This document shows, piece by piece, positions 17,720 through 26,393 of a stretch of DNA of 64,000 nucleotides; the stretch's first letter is position 1; every line of letters starts with the position of its first letter. The position numbers and the translations under genes were made by a program. This DNA comes from Telluria sp042683405 (GTDB lineage Bacteria > Pseudomonadota > Gammaproteobacteria > Burkholderiales > Burkholderiaceae_D). The notes under the pieces were generated by a model, which saw only the letters and a list, made by a program, of their open reading frames with translations, did not search any database and had not been told where the DNA came from. Where the stretch lies: positions 186,001 through 250,000 of the forward strand of contig NZ_JBHUJS010000001.1 of assembly GCF_042683405.1 (NCBI RefSeq), written 5' to 3'.

Positions 17720-18350
17720 GCCTGCACTGCTGGCTGGTAAGACCGTACTGGCCGCTGCGCTGGCGCTGTCGCTGACGGGTTGCGTCGAGATGGTGCTGGG
17801 CACCGCCGTGATGGGCGTGGTCAGCGCATCGGACCGCCGCACCCTGGGCGCGCAGACCGACGACAAGGCGATCGCCCTCAAGGCCGAGATGCGCATGCCG
17901 TCCGTGACCAAGGATGAAGGCCACGTCAACGTCAACAGCTACAACCGCAAGGTGCTGCTGACCGGCGAAGTGAAGGACGAGGCGATGAAAACCGCCGTCG
18001 AAAACCACGTGCGCGCCGTGGACGGCGTGCAGAACGTGATCAACGAACTGGAAGTCGCACCGCTGTCGACCTACACCTCGCGTTCTGCGGATGCGCTGGT
18101 GACCACCAAGGTCAAGGCCAGCCTGGTCGACATGAAGACCATCTCCGCGAACTCCTTCAAGGTGGTGACCGAACGCGGCACCGTGTACCTGATGGGCCGC
18201 GTGACCGAACGAGAAGGCCAGGTCGCAGCCGACGTGGCGCGTGGCGTGTCGGGCGTGAAGAAGGTCGTCAAACTGTTCGAGTACATCACCGAAGACCAGC
18301 TCAAGGCCATGCAGCCTGCGCGTTCGCCGGACTTGCAGGCCCAGTCGTAA
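17712..18350 (+). CDS. dolP: BON-domain outer-membrane lipoprotein (DolP/YraP-like)
   Basis: 212 residues from the ATG at 17712, preceded by AGGAG. The lipobox is LTGC in a clear signal peptide (about 1-25). Two BON domains follow: VNVNSYNRKVLLTGEVKDEAMKTAVENHVRAVDGVQNVINEL and FKVVTERGTVYLMGRVTEREGQVAADVARGVSGVKKVVKLFEYI. DolP-type proteins sit in the outer membrane or at division sites and protect envelope integrity. The coding start overlaps the end of diaA, so the two are translationally coupled. Confidence 0.9.
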   Translation: MNKPALLAGKTVLAAALALSLTGCVEMVLGTAVMGVVSASDRRTLGAQTDDKAIALKAEMRMPSVTKDEGHVNVNSYNRKVLLTGEVKDEAMKTAVENHVRAVDGVQNVINELEVAPLSTYTSRSADALVTTKVKASLVDMKTISANSFKVVTERGTVYLMGRVTEREGQVAADVARGVSGVKKVVKLFEYITEDQLKAMQPARSPDLQAQS

Positions 18351-18365
18351 GGAATCTGGATCATC

Positions 18366-18884
18366 ATGGCTGACACGCCAAGCAAATCGAAGTGGAGCAA
18401 GCCGGCCGCCATCGCGGCCGTGGTACTTGCACTGGGCGGCATCGGCTTTGCCGCATTCACGGGGTCGAAGCCGGCGCCGGAAGTCACCTACCTGAGCATC
18501 AAGGGCGAGCAGATCACGCCGGCGGCGCTGAAGGGCAAGGTCGTCATGGTCAACTTCTGGGCCACGTCCTGCGTCACCTGCGTCAAGGAGATGCCGGACA
18601 TGGTGCGTACGTACGAAAAGTTCAAAGGGCAGGGGCTCGAGTTCATCGCCGTGGCGATGAGCTACGACCCGCCGAACTATGTGGTCAACTTTACCGAGAC
18701 GCGCAAGCTGCCGTTCAAGGTGGCGCTCGATGTGGACGGCTCGGCGGCGAAAGCCTTCGGCGACGTTCAGCTGACGCCCACTACGTTCGTGATCGGGCGC
18801 GATGGCAAGATCCTCAAGCGCTACGTTGGCGAGCCCGATTTCGCGGAGCTCGACAAGCTGATCCAGCGCGCCCTCTCCACGTAA
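18366..18884 (+). CDS. TlpA-like membrane-anchored thioredoxin
   Basis: 172 residues. An N-terminal transmembrane anchor (about 14-31) leads into a periplasmic thioredoxin fold with the redox motif C69-V-T-C72 in NFWATSCVTCVKEMP and the cis-proline loop LTPTTFVIG. CVTC rather than CxPC suggests a reducing, TlpA/ResA-like role. It starts 15 bp after the BON lipoprotein and is probably the last gene of diaA-dolP-tlpA. It converges with the next gene, leaving a 12-bp gap. Confidence 0.88.
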   Translation: MADTPSKSKWSKPAAIAAVVLALGGIGFAAFTGSKPAPEVTYLSIKGEQITPAALKGKVVMVNFWATSCVTCVKEMPDMVRTYEKFKGQGLEFIAVAMSYDPPNYVVNFTETRKLPFKVALDVDGSAAKAFGDVQLTPTTFVIGRDGKILKRYVGEPDFAELDKLIQRALST

Positions 18885-18896
18885 CGTCGTCCCGCG

Positions 18897-19748
18897 CTAT
18901 ACGCGCAGCATGGCTTCGAGCGGATCGAGCACCTCGTCGCTGCCCCAGTAGGCCTGGTGCGACAGCGGATTCCAGCTCTTCAGGACCCAGTCGATCATGC
19001 CCGCGCCGGCATTGATCACGCGGTCCTCGACCAGGTCGCGATAGCCCGGCGACAGCGGCTGCAGCGGCCATCCCAGTACATCGTCCGGATCGTAGATGTT
19101 CAGCCAGCGGAAGGCGTCGTTCGGCCGCCGGATCGGGATGACCAGCATGTTCTTGTGCGCGGCCACGAATATCGGGATATTGCAGCCTGTTGAAATCCAC
19201 CCGGTGCAGGTATCGGCCCGCAGGAACGCGATCTCGTCCCGGGTCAGCTCCGGCCGCCCGCTGATCGCGAACGCAAAGCGCTGGATGTCCTTCCAGATCC
19301 CGAGGTTGACGCGCGAGTGCTCGGACTTCTGCGCGTCGTAGATATAGTTCGACATCACCTGGCAGCCGAGCGAGTGCGTCAGCAGCACCAGCCGCGGATT
19401 GGTGGCGAAGTGCTCGCGCGCGCCGAGCAGCGTGCGCGCGATGTCCAGCTGCGCCATCTCGTACGGCGAATGATCGAACTCCTTGCCGTTTTCCAGTCCC
19501 GCGGCATCGCCAAAGCCGTACAGGAGGAAGCGCCGCAGGTGGTCGTAGTTCACGGGCGCGTGCCGGCTGACGCGGTTCCATACCTCGGTCTCGTTATCCT
19601 GCAGGATCTTCTGGTAGTAGACGCTGCCCATGGCGATGTGCGCTTTGCTGCGCGGGACCCGGCGCTCCACTTCCGCGAAAATCTTGTCTGCGTAGCTGGG
19701 CGGAGTCTCCCCCATCCCATGCACGACGATGAATGCGACCTCGGACAT
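18897..19748 (-). CDS. Putative alpha/beta-hydrolase-like protein
   Basis: 283 residues. The N-terminus FIVVHGMGETPPSYA resembles the oxyanion-hole region of lipases, and VLLTHSLGCQVMSNYIYDA (S126) resembles the nucleophile elbow, with Thr in place of the first Gly of GxSxG. A C-terminal His for a triad is not obvious (candidate LSHQAYWGS). No signal peptide is seen, so it is probably cytoplasmic. Substrate unknown. Confidence 0.75.
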   Translation of the reverse strand: MSEVAFIVVHGMGETPPSYADKIFAEVERRVPRSKAHIAMGSVYYQKILQDNETEVWNRVSRHAPVNYDHLRRFLLYGFGDAAGLENGKEFDHSPYEMAQLDIARTLLGAREHFATNPRLVLLTHSLGCQVMSNYIYDAQKSEHSRVNLGIWKDIQRFAFAISGRPELTRDEIAFLRADTCTGWISTGCNIPIFVAAHKNMLVIPIRRPNDAFRWLNIYDPDDVLGWPLQPLSPGYRDLVEDRVINAGAGMIDWVLKSWNPLSHQAYWGSDEVLDPLEAMLRV

Positions 19749-19793
19749 GTGTTCCCTCCTCGGTCAGGAGCGTAGCACGTTCCCTGCAGAAAC

Positions 19794-20915
19794 TCAGAGC
19801 TGGGGAGTTGCGATACCGCAAAGCTCGTGGGGCATCATGTCGGCAACCGGTGCGACTTCGGCCTGCTTCCGGGCCGAGGAACAGCAGGCGCGCGCCGGCG
19901 CGTCAAAGCCACTCAGCACAATCTTCCCGATGACGCGGCCGGTCGCCATCATCTTGTGCGCGATGCGCAGGTTGGCAGCGTTGATCGGCGCGAGCTCCGT
20001 GGTCACCGTGTCCATGAGCAGGCCCGCGTCGAGATGCCGTGCCACTTCACTGAGAATGTGATGCTGGCGCGCGAGATCGGCGGTGCGGTAGTCGATGCGC
20101 GTGTAGATCATCTCCCAGACCAGCGTGACGCTCTTGTCCCAAAGGAGGTTGATGTCGACCGGTCCGCTCGCCTCCACCGCCAGCCCGATCGTCCCCTGCG
20201 GCGCGACCACCTGGGCAGCCACCGGATAATAGCGGTTCGTGTCCGACAAAATCGCGACGTAGTCGGCAGCGGGATGCCCGAGCGCCGCCATCTGCGCCGC
20301 GATATCCCCGAAGTGGTCGACCGTGTGGTGTGCGCCCATCCGGCGAACCCATTCCTGCGATTCCGGCCGCGATGCGGTGGCGATGACGTTCAGGCCTGCG
20401 ACCCTCGAGGCAAGCTGCACGGCCATCGAACCCACGCCGCCCGCGGCGCCGATGATGAGGATGGTCTTGCCGCGCGCCGCATCGCCGATGCGCATGCGAT
20501 CGAATAACAGCTCCCACGCGGTAAGCGCCGCCATCGGGTAGGCCGCCGCCTGCGCAAAGCCCAGTGTGGACGGGATATGCCCGGCGATGCGTTCGTCGAC
20601 CAGCTGGAATTCCGCGTGCGAACCTGGCCGCGCCGGGTCGCCCGAGTAGTAGACCTTGTCGCCGGGACGGAACAGCGTGACATCCGGCCCGACCGCCACA
20701 ACGACACCGGCCGCATCGAACCCGATCACGCGCGGCGTGGCCTCGACCTTGTCCTTGGGACGGCGCACGCGGTTATCCAGCTGGTTCACGGAGACTGCCT
20801 GCACGCTGACGAGCATGTCGCGGCCCGCCGGGGCGGCCGGCGAAGGCAGCTCGGTATCGAAGATGGACTCAGGGTGGTCGATATCGGCATAGCGGGTCAG
20901 GGCAACGGCTTTCAT
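19794..20915 (-). CDS. MDR-family zinc-type alcohol dehydrogenase / quinone oxidoreductase
   Basis: 373 residues. GroES-like N domain (VSVNQLDNRVRR, GFDAAGVVVAVG, FRPGDKVYYSGD) and Rossmann domain with IIGAAGGVGSMAVQLA. The protein belongs to the medium-chain reductase group of zinc-type alcohol dehydrogenase-like proteins. The family normally ends near GKIVLxGF; here about 35 extra residues follow (DAPARACCSSARKQAEV and onward), perhaps from loss of the original stop. A LysR gene is divergent with a 97-bp AT-rich gap, so that regulator probably controls it. Confidence 0.88.
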   Translation of the reverse strand: MKAVALTRYADIDHPESIFDTELPSPAAPAGRDMLVSVQAVSVNQLDNRVRRPKDKVEATPRVIGFDAAGVVVAVGPDVTLFRPGDKVYYSGDPARPGSHAEFQLVDERIAGHIPSTLGFAQAAAYPMAALTAWELLFDRMRIGDAARGKTILIIGAAGGVGSMAVQLASRVAGLNVIATASRPESQEWVRRMGAHHTVDHFGDIAAQMAALGHPAADYVAILSDTNRYYPVAAQVVAPQGTIGLAVEASGPVDINLLWDKSVTLVWEMIYTRIDYRTADLARQHHILSEVARHLDAGLLMDTVTTELAPINAANLRIAHKMMATGRVIGKIVLSGFDAPARACCSSARKQAEVAPVADMMPHELCGIATPQL

Positions 20916-21012
20916 GGCAATCCTCGGTGGTTGGGAAAGCTCACATCATCACCCTGTTGTGTCAATTGATAAATACGGCAATAATCGAATCACTTTCAAT
21001 CTATTTTTGATA

Positions 21013-21915
21013 ATGCATTCGATTTCGGACCTCAGCCTGTTTGTCCTGGTCGCCGACACCGGCAACCTGTCGCAGGCCGCGCGCGAACTGGGCCTGCAGC
21101 CCGCCACCGCGAGCGCGGCCCTCAAGCGGCTGGAAGAACGGCTGGACACGCGGCTGTTCGAACGCACCACGCGCAGCATGCGCATCACCACGCAGGGACA
21201 GTTGTTCCTCGACTACTGCCGCGACGCGCTGGTGCTGCTGGAGCAGGGCGAGGCGGTGCTGGGCCACGCGCGCGATCGCGTGCAGGGCAAGCTGCGCCTG
21301 ACCGCACCTGCGGACTTCGGCCGCAACGTGCTGTCGCCGCTCGTGGCGGAGTTCATGGCGCTGCATCCCGGCGTCACGCTCATCCTGCAATGCGCGGACC
21401 GCTCTGCGGACTTGTTCCGTGATCCTGTCGACCTGGCGTTTCGCTACGGGCGGCTGGACGATGCCTCATACGTGTCAAAGGAACTGGCGCGCAACAGGCG
21501 CGTTGTCGTTGCCGCGCCCAGCTACCTGACCGCGCGCGGCACGCCAGCGGCGCCGCAGGACCTGCAGCGCCATAACTGCCTGGTGCATTCGCTGAGCCAG
21601 TCGACCTCGAATACCTGGCGATTCATGAAAGGGCGCACGCCGGTCGAGGTGAGGGTGCATGGCGACCGTGTCGCCGATGACGGCGGTCTGGTACGGGAGT
21701 GGGCGGTCGCAGGCCACGGCATCGCGTACAAGTCATGGCTGGATGCGAGGGCAGATGTGGAGGCGGGCAGGCTGGTGGTACTGTTCGGCGAACTGACCGG
21801 CGAGGATTGGCCACTGCATGCGGCGTATCCGCACCGGTCGAGTATTGCGCCGGCGGCGCGGGCGCTGCTGGCGTTCGTGGCGCCGCGCATCGCGGCGATG
21901 GCGCAGCGGGTGTAG
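21013..21915 (+). CDS. LysR-family transcriptional regulator
   Basis: 300 residues from the ATG at 21013; the frame is open to 20914 but crosses the divergent promoter region. The N-terminal winged HTH is LSLFVLVADTGNLSQAARELGLQPATASAALKRLEERLDTRLFERTTR, followed by a substrate-binding domain of the CrgA/DsdC-like class. Divergent orientation to the MDR reductase gene, with shared spacing of 97 bp containing repeated TTGATAA, suggests control of that gene and of itself. The effector is unknown. Confidence 0.92.
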   Translation: MHSISDLSLFVLVADTGNLSQAARELGLQPATASAALKRLEERLDTRLFERTTRSMRITTQGQLFLDYCRDALVLLEQGEAVLGHARDRVQGKLRLTAPADFGRNVLSPLVAEFMALHPGVTLILQCADRSADLFRDPVDLAFRYGRLDDASYVSKELARNRRVVVAAPSYLTARGTPAAPQDLQRHNCLVHSLSQSTSNTWRFMKGRTPVEVRVHGDRVADDGGLVREWAVAGHGIAYKSWLDARADVEAGRLVVLFGELTGEDWPLHAAYPHRSSIAPAARALLAFVAPRIAAMAQRV

Positions 21916-21937
21916 GGTGTGCCCGGGGGGACGGCCC

Positions 21938-21956
21938 CTGCCCGCTGGGCGGGCAG
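21938..21956. terminator. GC-rich hairpin between convergent lysR and lipA
   Basis: The stem is CTGCCCGC/GCGGGCAG with a TGG loop, placed between two convergent stops. There is no T-run, so it may act only as a 3' end stabiliser or pause site. GGGGGGACGGCCCC beside it belongs loosely to the GGGGAC repeat class seen elsewhere. Confidence 0.45.
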
Positions 21957-21972
21957 TCCTGCCCCCTGACGC

Positions 21973-22959
21973 TTACGCCGGGATGCCGGCGTTGTGGGCT
22001 TGCTGGTCGGCGTGGTACGAGCTGCGCACCATCGCGCCAACAGCGGCGTGCACGAAGCCCATCTTGTACGCCTCGTCCTCGAACATGCGGAACACGTCCG
22101 GGTGCACGTAGCGGCGCACCGGCAGGTGCGAGTTGGACGGCGCCAGGTACTGGCCGATGGTCAGCATCTCGACGTTATGCTCACGCATGTCGCGCATCAC
22201 CTGCAGGATCTCTTCGTCGGTCTCGCCCAGGCCGACCATGATGCCGGACTTGGTCACCGCGTTCGGGTACTTGGCCTTGAAGTCGCGCAGCAGCTGCAGC
22301 GAGTGCATGTAGTCGGCGCCCGGGCGCGCTTCCTTGTACAGGCGCGGCACGGTTTCGAGGTTGTGGTTCATCACGTCCGGCAGGCCGTCGGCGAAGATGT
22401 TCAGCGCCTTTTCCAGGCGGCCGCGGAAGTCCGGCACCAGCACTTCGATCTTGGTATTCGGGGACATGGCGCGGGTCTTCTGGATGCACTCGACGAAGTG
22501 GCCGGCGCCGCCGTCGCGCAGGTCGTCGCGGTCCACCGAGGTGATCACCACATAGGACAGGCGCAGGTCGGCGATGGTCTTGGCCAGGTTGTGCGGCTCG
22601 TTCACGTCCAGCGGGTCCGGGCGGCCGTGGCCGACGTCGCAGAACGGGCAGCGGCGGGTGCACTTGTCGCCCATGATCATGAAGGTCGCGGTGCCCTTGC
22701 CGAAGCATTCGCCGATGTTCGGGCAGCTGGCTTCCTCGCACACGGTCACCAGCTTGTTGGCGCGCAGGATGTCCTTGATTTCATAGAAGCGCGACGATGC
22801 CGTGGCGGCCTTCACGCGGATCCAGTCCGGCTTCTTCAGGCGCTCGACCTGCTCGATCGGCACGATCTTGATCGGGATGCGCGAGGTCTTGTCGGCACCC
22901 TTCTGCTTGGCGGTGGCGTCGTATGCTGGTGCGGCTGCTGGCGTGGTCTCGGAAGTCAT
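21973..22959 (-). CDS. lipA: Lipoyl synthase
   Basis: 328 residues. Both iron-sulfur motifs are present: the auxiliary cluster C-x4-C-x5-C (VCEEASCPNIGEC) and the radical-SAM C-x3-C-x2-C (CTRRCPFC). HNLETVPRLY and TKSGIMVGLGE are further LipA blocks. The enzyme inserts two sulfurs into octanoyl groups on E2 and H proteins. The first 30 residues are an Ala/Thr/Lys-rich leader. It lies 8 bp downstream of lipB, on the same strand. Confidence 0.97.
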   Translation of the reverse strand: MTSETTPAAAPAYDATAKQKGADKTSRIPIKIVPIEQVERLKKPDWIRVKAATASSRFYEIKDILRANKLVTVCEEASCPNIGECFGKGTATFMIMGDKCTRRCPFCDVGHGRPDPLDVNEPHNLAKTIADLRLSYVVITSVDRDDLRDGGAGHFVECIQKTRAMSPNTKIEVLVPDFRGRLEKALNIFADGLPDVMNHNLETVPRLYKEARPGADYMHSLQLLRDFKAKYPNAVTKSGIMVGLGETDEEILQVMRDMREHNVEMLTIGQYLAPSNSHLPVRRYVHPDVFRMFEDEAYKMGFVHAAVGAMVRSSYHADQQAHNAGIPA

Positions 22960-22967
22960 CTTCGGTT

Positions 22968-23675
22968 TCAGGTTAATACGGTATTCGGTTCGGCCACCGC
23001 GAGCAGGTCCTGCAGCTCGCCGGCCAGCTTGCGCTGCACGTCCGGCAGCGCGGCCTCGACGCCCATGGTGCGCATGTCGACGGTCTCGAGGCCTTCGTAA
23101 CCGCAGGGATTGATCCAGGTGAACGGCGCCAGGTCCATGGCCACGTTCAGCGATACGCCGTGATAGGTACAGCCGTTGCCGCGCACCTTGAGGCCCAGCG
23201 CGGCGATCTTGGCGCCTTTTTTCGGTCCGCCCGCGATGTAGATGCCGGGCGCGCCGTCGATGCGCTCACCTGCGAGATTATACGCCGCCAGCACGTTGAT
23301 GATGGCCTGCTCGATCTTGTGGACGAATTGTCGGGCGAACAACTTCCCGGCCGGGCGCGAGCGGCGCAGGTCCATCAGGCAGTAGATCACCACCTGGCCG
23401 GGGCCGTGATAGGTCACCTCGCCGCCGCGGTCGGTCTGCACCACCGGGATGTCGTGCGGCGCCAACACATGCGCGCGGTCGGCCCCCAGGCCGAGCGTAT
23501 AGACCGGCGGATGCTCGACGATCCACAGTTCGTCCGGCGTGTCGGCGCCGCGCGCGTCGGTAAAGGCGCGCATCGCGGCGAAGGTGCTGTCGTAGTCGGC
23601 GAAGCCCAGGTCGCGGATGATCGCGGGGCCGTGGCGGGTTTGCATGGGTGGTGGCGGTAATTCGAGCCCCGCCAT
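22968..23675 (-). CDS. lipB: Octanoyltransferase
   Basis: 235 residues from the ATG at 23675. LWIVEHPPVYTLGLGA, DRGGEVTYHGPGQVVIY and the catalytic pair Lys (ALGLKVR) and Cys (WINPCGYEG) are diagnostic for LipB. It moves octanoate from ACP to lipoyl domains. The start is uncertain: TTATAAT, a possible -10, ends at the first ATG, so the second ATG (23645, MQTRHGPAII) could be used. The upstream gap to ybeD holds a triple GGGGACAGACCCC repeat. Confidence 0.95.
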   Translation of the reverse strand: MAGLELPPPPMQTRHGPAIIRDLGFADYDSTFAAMRAFTDARGADTPDELWIVEHPPVYTLGLGADRAHVLAPHDIPVVQTDRGGEVTYHGPGQVVIYCLMDLRRSRPAGKLFARQFVHKIEQAIINVLAAYNLAGERIDGAPGIYIAGGPKKGAKIAALGLKVRGNGCTYHGVSLNVAMDLAPFTWINPCGYEGLETVDMRTMGVEAALPDVQRKLAGELQDLLAVAEPNTVLT

Positions 23676-23715
23676 TATAAGCCAGCCCTATGCGGCCGGC
23701 TCGAAATGGGGAACC

Positions 23716-23775
23716 GAAATGGGGACAGACCCCATTTCGAAAATGGGGTCTGTCCCCATTTCGGGGTCTGTCCCC
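23716..23775. repeat. Array of three GGGGACAGACCCC palindromes
   Basis: Copy 1 is GAAATGGGG-ACAGA-CCCCATTTC (23716-23738). Copy 2 is AAATGGGG-TCTGT-CCCCATTT (23741-23761). Copy 3 is a shorter GGGG-TCTGT-CCCC (23763-23775). Copy 1 carries its 5-nt loop in the opposite orientation to copies 2 and 3. The array lies between the ybeD stop and the lipB start. A closely similar array is at 62257-62353. Function is unknown; tandem hairpins of this type could terminate or attenuate transcription in either direction. Confidence 0.85.
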
Positions 23776-23779
23776 ATTT

Positions 23780-24049
23780 TTAGATGACGATCTTGACCAT
23801 GGGGTGGCCGGACAGGGCGCGGTACAGGTCGTCGAGCTGGGCGCGGCTGGTGGCGGTCACGGTGACGGTCAGGCCGGTGAAGTTGCCCTTGGACGAGGGG
23901 CGCACTTCCATGCGGCCGATGTGGAAGGTGGGATCGTGTTCGAGCACGACGTCCACGATGGTCGCCGCGAAATCTTCATGCGTGGCGCCCATCACCTTGA
24001 TCGGGAAGTCGCTCGGGTATTCGATGAGGGAGTCTGCTGGCGAGTGCAT
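23780..24049 (-). CDS. ybeD: DUF493 family protein (YbeD-like)
   Basis: 89 residues from the ATG at 24049; the frame is open to 24133 but the longer form has no family support. IEYPSDFPIKVMG, HDPTFHIGRMEVRPSSKGNFTGLTVTVTATSRAQLDDLYRAL and the terminal HPMVKIVI are YbeD signatures. It has a small ACT-like fold; in E. coli ybeD also stands next to lipB. A role linked to lipoate metabolism is inferred from synteny only. Confidence 0.92.
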   Translation of the reverse strand: MHSPADSLIEYPSDFPIKVMGATHEDFAATIVDVVLEHDPTFHIGRMEVRPSSKGNFTGLTVTVTATSRAQLDDLYRALSGHPMVKIVI

Positions 24050-24181
24050 GCTGGGTTCCAATCCTGAGAAGTGCGGCAAGCCCACATTGTAGCCAATTGC
24101 GGGAAATCGGACAGGACAAGGCCCTGCCATCACGGCAGCGGCTCGCTGGCCGGGACGAGGGCGGTGGCTTTTCCGCTGCCG

Positions 24182-24211
24182 AAAAAAAAAGGCCAGCGAC
24201 GAAGGCTGGCC
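24182..24211 (-). terminator. Rho-independent terminator downstream of the DUF6600 gene
   Basis: On the minus strand the stem GGCCAGC/GCTGGCC (24191-24211, 7-nt loop) is followed by a run of nine T. It lies about 170 bp past the stop of the gene at 24383. Apart from this hairpin, the interval 24050-24382 contains no gene that I can support. Confidence 0.85.
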
Positions 24212-24382
24212 TGAAGCTATCCGATTGGGGAGAAAGATAGCAGGGGTAAGGAAACCCGCCGCATCAACGCAAATTCATTCATGCGACGTTGACACTGTAT
24301 GCAAATGACATCCCCGCTGCCATCGATGTGAGACGAATTGCCGGATTTGCAGGACAGGACGCAATTTGCTGCGACAGACGAC

Positions 24383-26281
24383 TTATCGCTCCGCGCGCTC
24401 GTCGCCGTCGGCCTTGCCCGGTCCGCGCCGTCCCTGCACCGTCGCCGGCTCGCTGCGCACTGGCGCGGCTGCTGGCGGCGCGGGCGGCGGCGCCTGGTGC
24501 ACGACCGGCGGCGCTGGCTGCGGGCGATACACGGCCGGCGCAGGCGCGGCGACTGCGACCGGCGCAGGCGTATGCATCACCGGCGGCGGCATCGGCTGCT
24601 CGCGCTGGCGCACGACCGGCTGCGCCGGCGGGGCCTGCGGTGCCGCCGCCTGTGGCGCTGCCACCTCACGTCCGCGGCGAGGACCATCGCGGTCATCGCG
24701 TTCGCGGCGCTGGTCGCGGTCGAAACGGTTGTCGTCGCGGCCGCCGAAGCGGTTGTCGTCCTCGAAGCGGCGGCCGAAGCGGCGCTCAGGCTCGCCCGCC
24801 TGCACCGACGGCGCAGGATGCTGTACCAGGGGCGCGGCCACCGGACGCTGCTCCATCACAGGCGGCGGCATGCGCACGGCCTGCGGGATGCGCGCATCAT
24901 CGTCGCCGCGGCGCCCGTCACGTCCACCATGCTGCGGCTGCGGGTTCTGCAGCACCGGACCCGGTCCCTGTGCGTAGCGTCCGGGGCGGCCGTCCTCGTA
25001 GTTGCGCTCCACGCCTTCGCGGCCCGGCATGTGGCGCGGCGTCGGCGGAGGCGCGACGCGCGCCGAGGGCAGCGCGGCGACAGGCACCGACGCCTTCGGC
25101 ATCTTGCTCACTTCGATCACGTTGCGGATGCCGAAGTGCTCCTGCGGGACCACGGTCAGGCCATGCGGATGGCGCCCCTCGCGCCGCACGCGCGGCGGCC
25201 GCACGTCGAAGTTGATGCGGTTGACGTGATCGCGGCGGGCGCGATAGTGCGGCACGAACGCGTCGTGCGGGGAGAGCGGATACCAGCCCTGGGCGGGCAT
25301 GTGGCGGTGGCCTGCGCTGCCGAAGGTGAGCGACCAGTTGGAGCCGCCGACCCAACCCACCAGCGCAGGCGCCCAGACGGGGCGCGCAATGGCGCGGCCA
25401 GGCGCCCAGCACCAGCGGCTGCCCACCATCACCCAGCGGCCGTAGTGCGAGGGGGCGTAGCCCCATGGCGCATTGTCGACCCAGGTCCAGCCCCACGGCG
25501 ACACCCAGGTCCAGCGGCCGTCGCGGTAAGGCACCCAGCCGACCGGCACGGCGCGCGGAATCCACAGCGGCCCGTACTCTGCGCTCTCGCGCCAGCTGCC
25601 GTACTGGTCCAGCTCTTCGTAGCCGGTCATCTCGCGCGGCACGTAGCGCGCCGCCTGGGAGCGGTCGTCGCGCTGGTCGCGCAGGTAGGCCCAGTCGTCG
25701 AACCCTTCGCGCACTGCCGGACCGGTGAACACGTCATCCGCCTGCGACTGGGCGCTGCGGCCTTCACGCACGGTCAGCGAAGATCCGGGCACCGACAGCA
25801 TGGCGACACCCTCGAAGACATGGACGGCGGTAGTCTGGGGCGCGCGCTCGGCATCGACGCGGATGCGGCCCGGCTGCTGCATGCGCACGCTGCCGTGCGG
25901 CGTGAACAGCTCGAAGCCGTCCAGCAGCTCGCGGTTCATCACGCGCACGTTGACGCTGCCGTAGAACAGGCGCAGTCGCACGGTCTCGTCGTCCAGCCGC
26001 ACGACTTCCATCGACGAGTCGCCGTCCAGGCGCACCGCGGTGGAGCCGACCCGGATTTCGGTGCGCGCGCCAGGCGCGGTGCGCAGCACGTCGCCGCCGG
26101 TGACCGGCCAGTTCAGCGTAGCGGCCCCACGGCCGCCTTCCGCCGACTCCAGCGTGACATCGCCCTGCGCCAGCGAGACGCGGCCGGCAATGCCGGGCGC
26201 ATCGATCTCGGCGGCCTGCGCGAGGGTGGACAGGGCCAGTACGACAGCGACCGCAGCGGACTTCATAAAGGGAGCGCGCAT
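24383..26281 (-). CDS. Secreted FecR-like / DUF6600 protein with Pro-Arg-Gln-rich tail
   Basis: 632 residues from an ATG with GGAGG 5 nt upstream. A signal peptide (about 1-23, cleavage after AQA) is followed by a FecR-like beta domain (about 30-180: GRVSLAQGDVTLES, TPHGSVRMQQPGRIRVD). Next comes the Trp/Tyr-rich DUF6600 segment (about 240-310: WVPYRDGRWTWVSPWGWTWVD, HYGRWVMVG). The last 200 residues are low-complexity Pro, Arg, Asp and Gln, with repeats such as FGRRFEDDNRFGGRDDNRFDRD. It is probably periplasmic or surface-associated; the tail is expected to be disordered. No FecI-type sigma factor is adjacent, so FecR-like signalling is not implied. Confidence 0.85.
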   Translation of the reverse strand: MRAPFMKSAAVAVVLALSTLAQAAEIDAPGIAGRVSLAQGDVTLESAEGGRGAATLNWPVTGGDVLRTAPGARTEIRVGSTAVRLDGDSSMEVVRLDDETVRLRLFYGSVNVRVMNRELLDGFELFTPHGSVRMQQPGRIRVDAERAPQTTAVHVFEGVAMLSVPGSSLTVREGRSAQSQADDVFTGPAVREGFDDWAYLRDQRDDRSQAARYVPREMTGYEELDQYGSWRESAEYGPLWIPRAVPVGWVPYRDGRWTWVSPWGWTWVDNAPWGYAPSHYGRWVMVGSRWCWAPGRAIARPVWAPALVGWVGGSNWSLTFGSAGHRHMPAQGWYPLSPHDAFVPHYRARRDHVNRINFDVRPPRVRREGRHPHGLTVVPQEHFGIRNVIEVSKMPKASVPVAALPSARVAPPPTPRHMPGREGVERNYEDGRPGRYAQGPGPVLQNPQPQHGGRDGRRGDDDARIPQAVRMPPPVMEQRPVAAPLVQHPAPSVQAGEPERRFGRRFEDDNRFGGRDDNRFDRDQRRERDDRDGPRRGREVAAPQAAAPQAPPAQPVVRQREQPMPPPVMHTPAPVAVAAPAPAVYRPQPAPPVVHQAPPPAPPAAAPVRSEPATVQGRRGPGKADGDERAER

Positions 26282-26393
26282 TTAAACCTCCAGTTGGTTG
26301 TGAGTGATTACAGCGCGAGGGCGAGCCGGCGACAAATGGGATTACAAACGGTTGCACATATGAACCGCCGGCTACACGAAAGGGGACTGTCCC

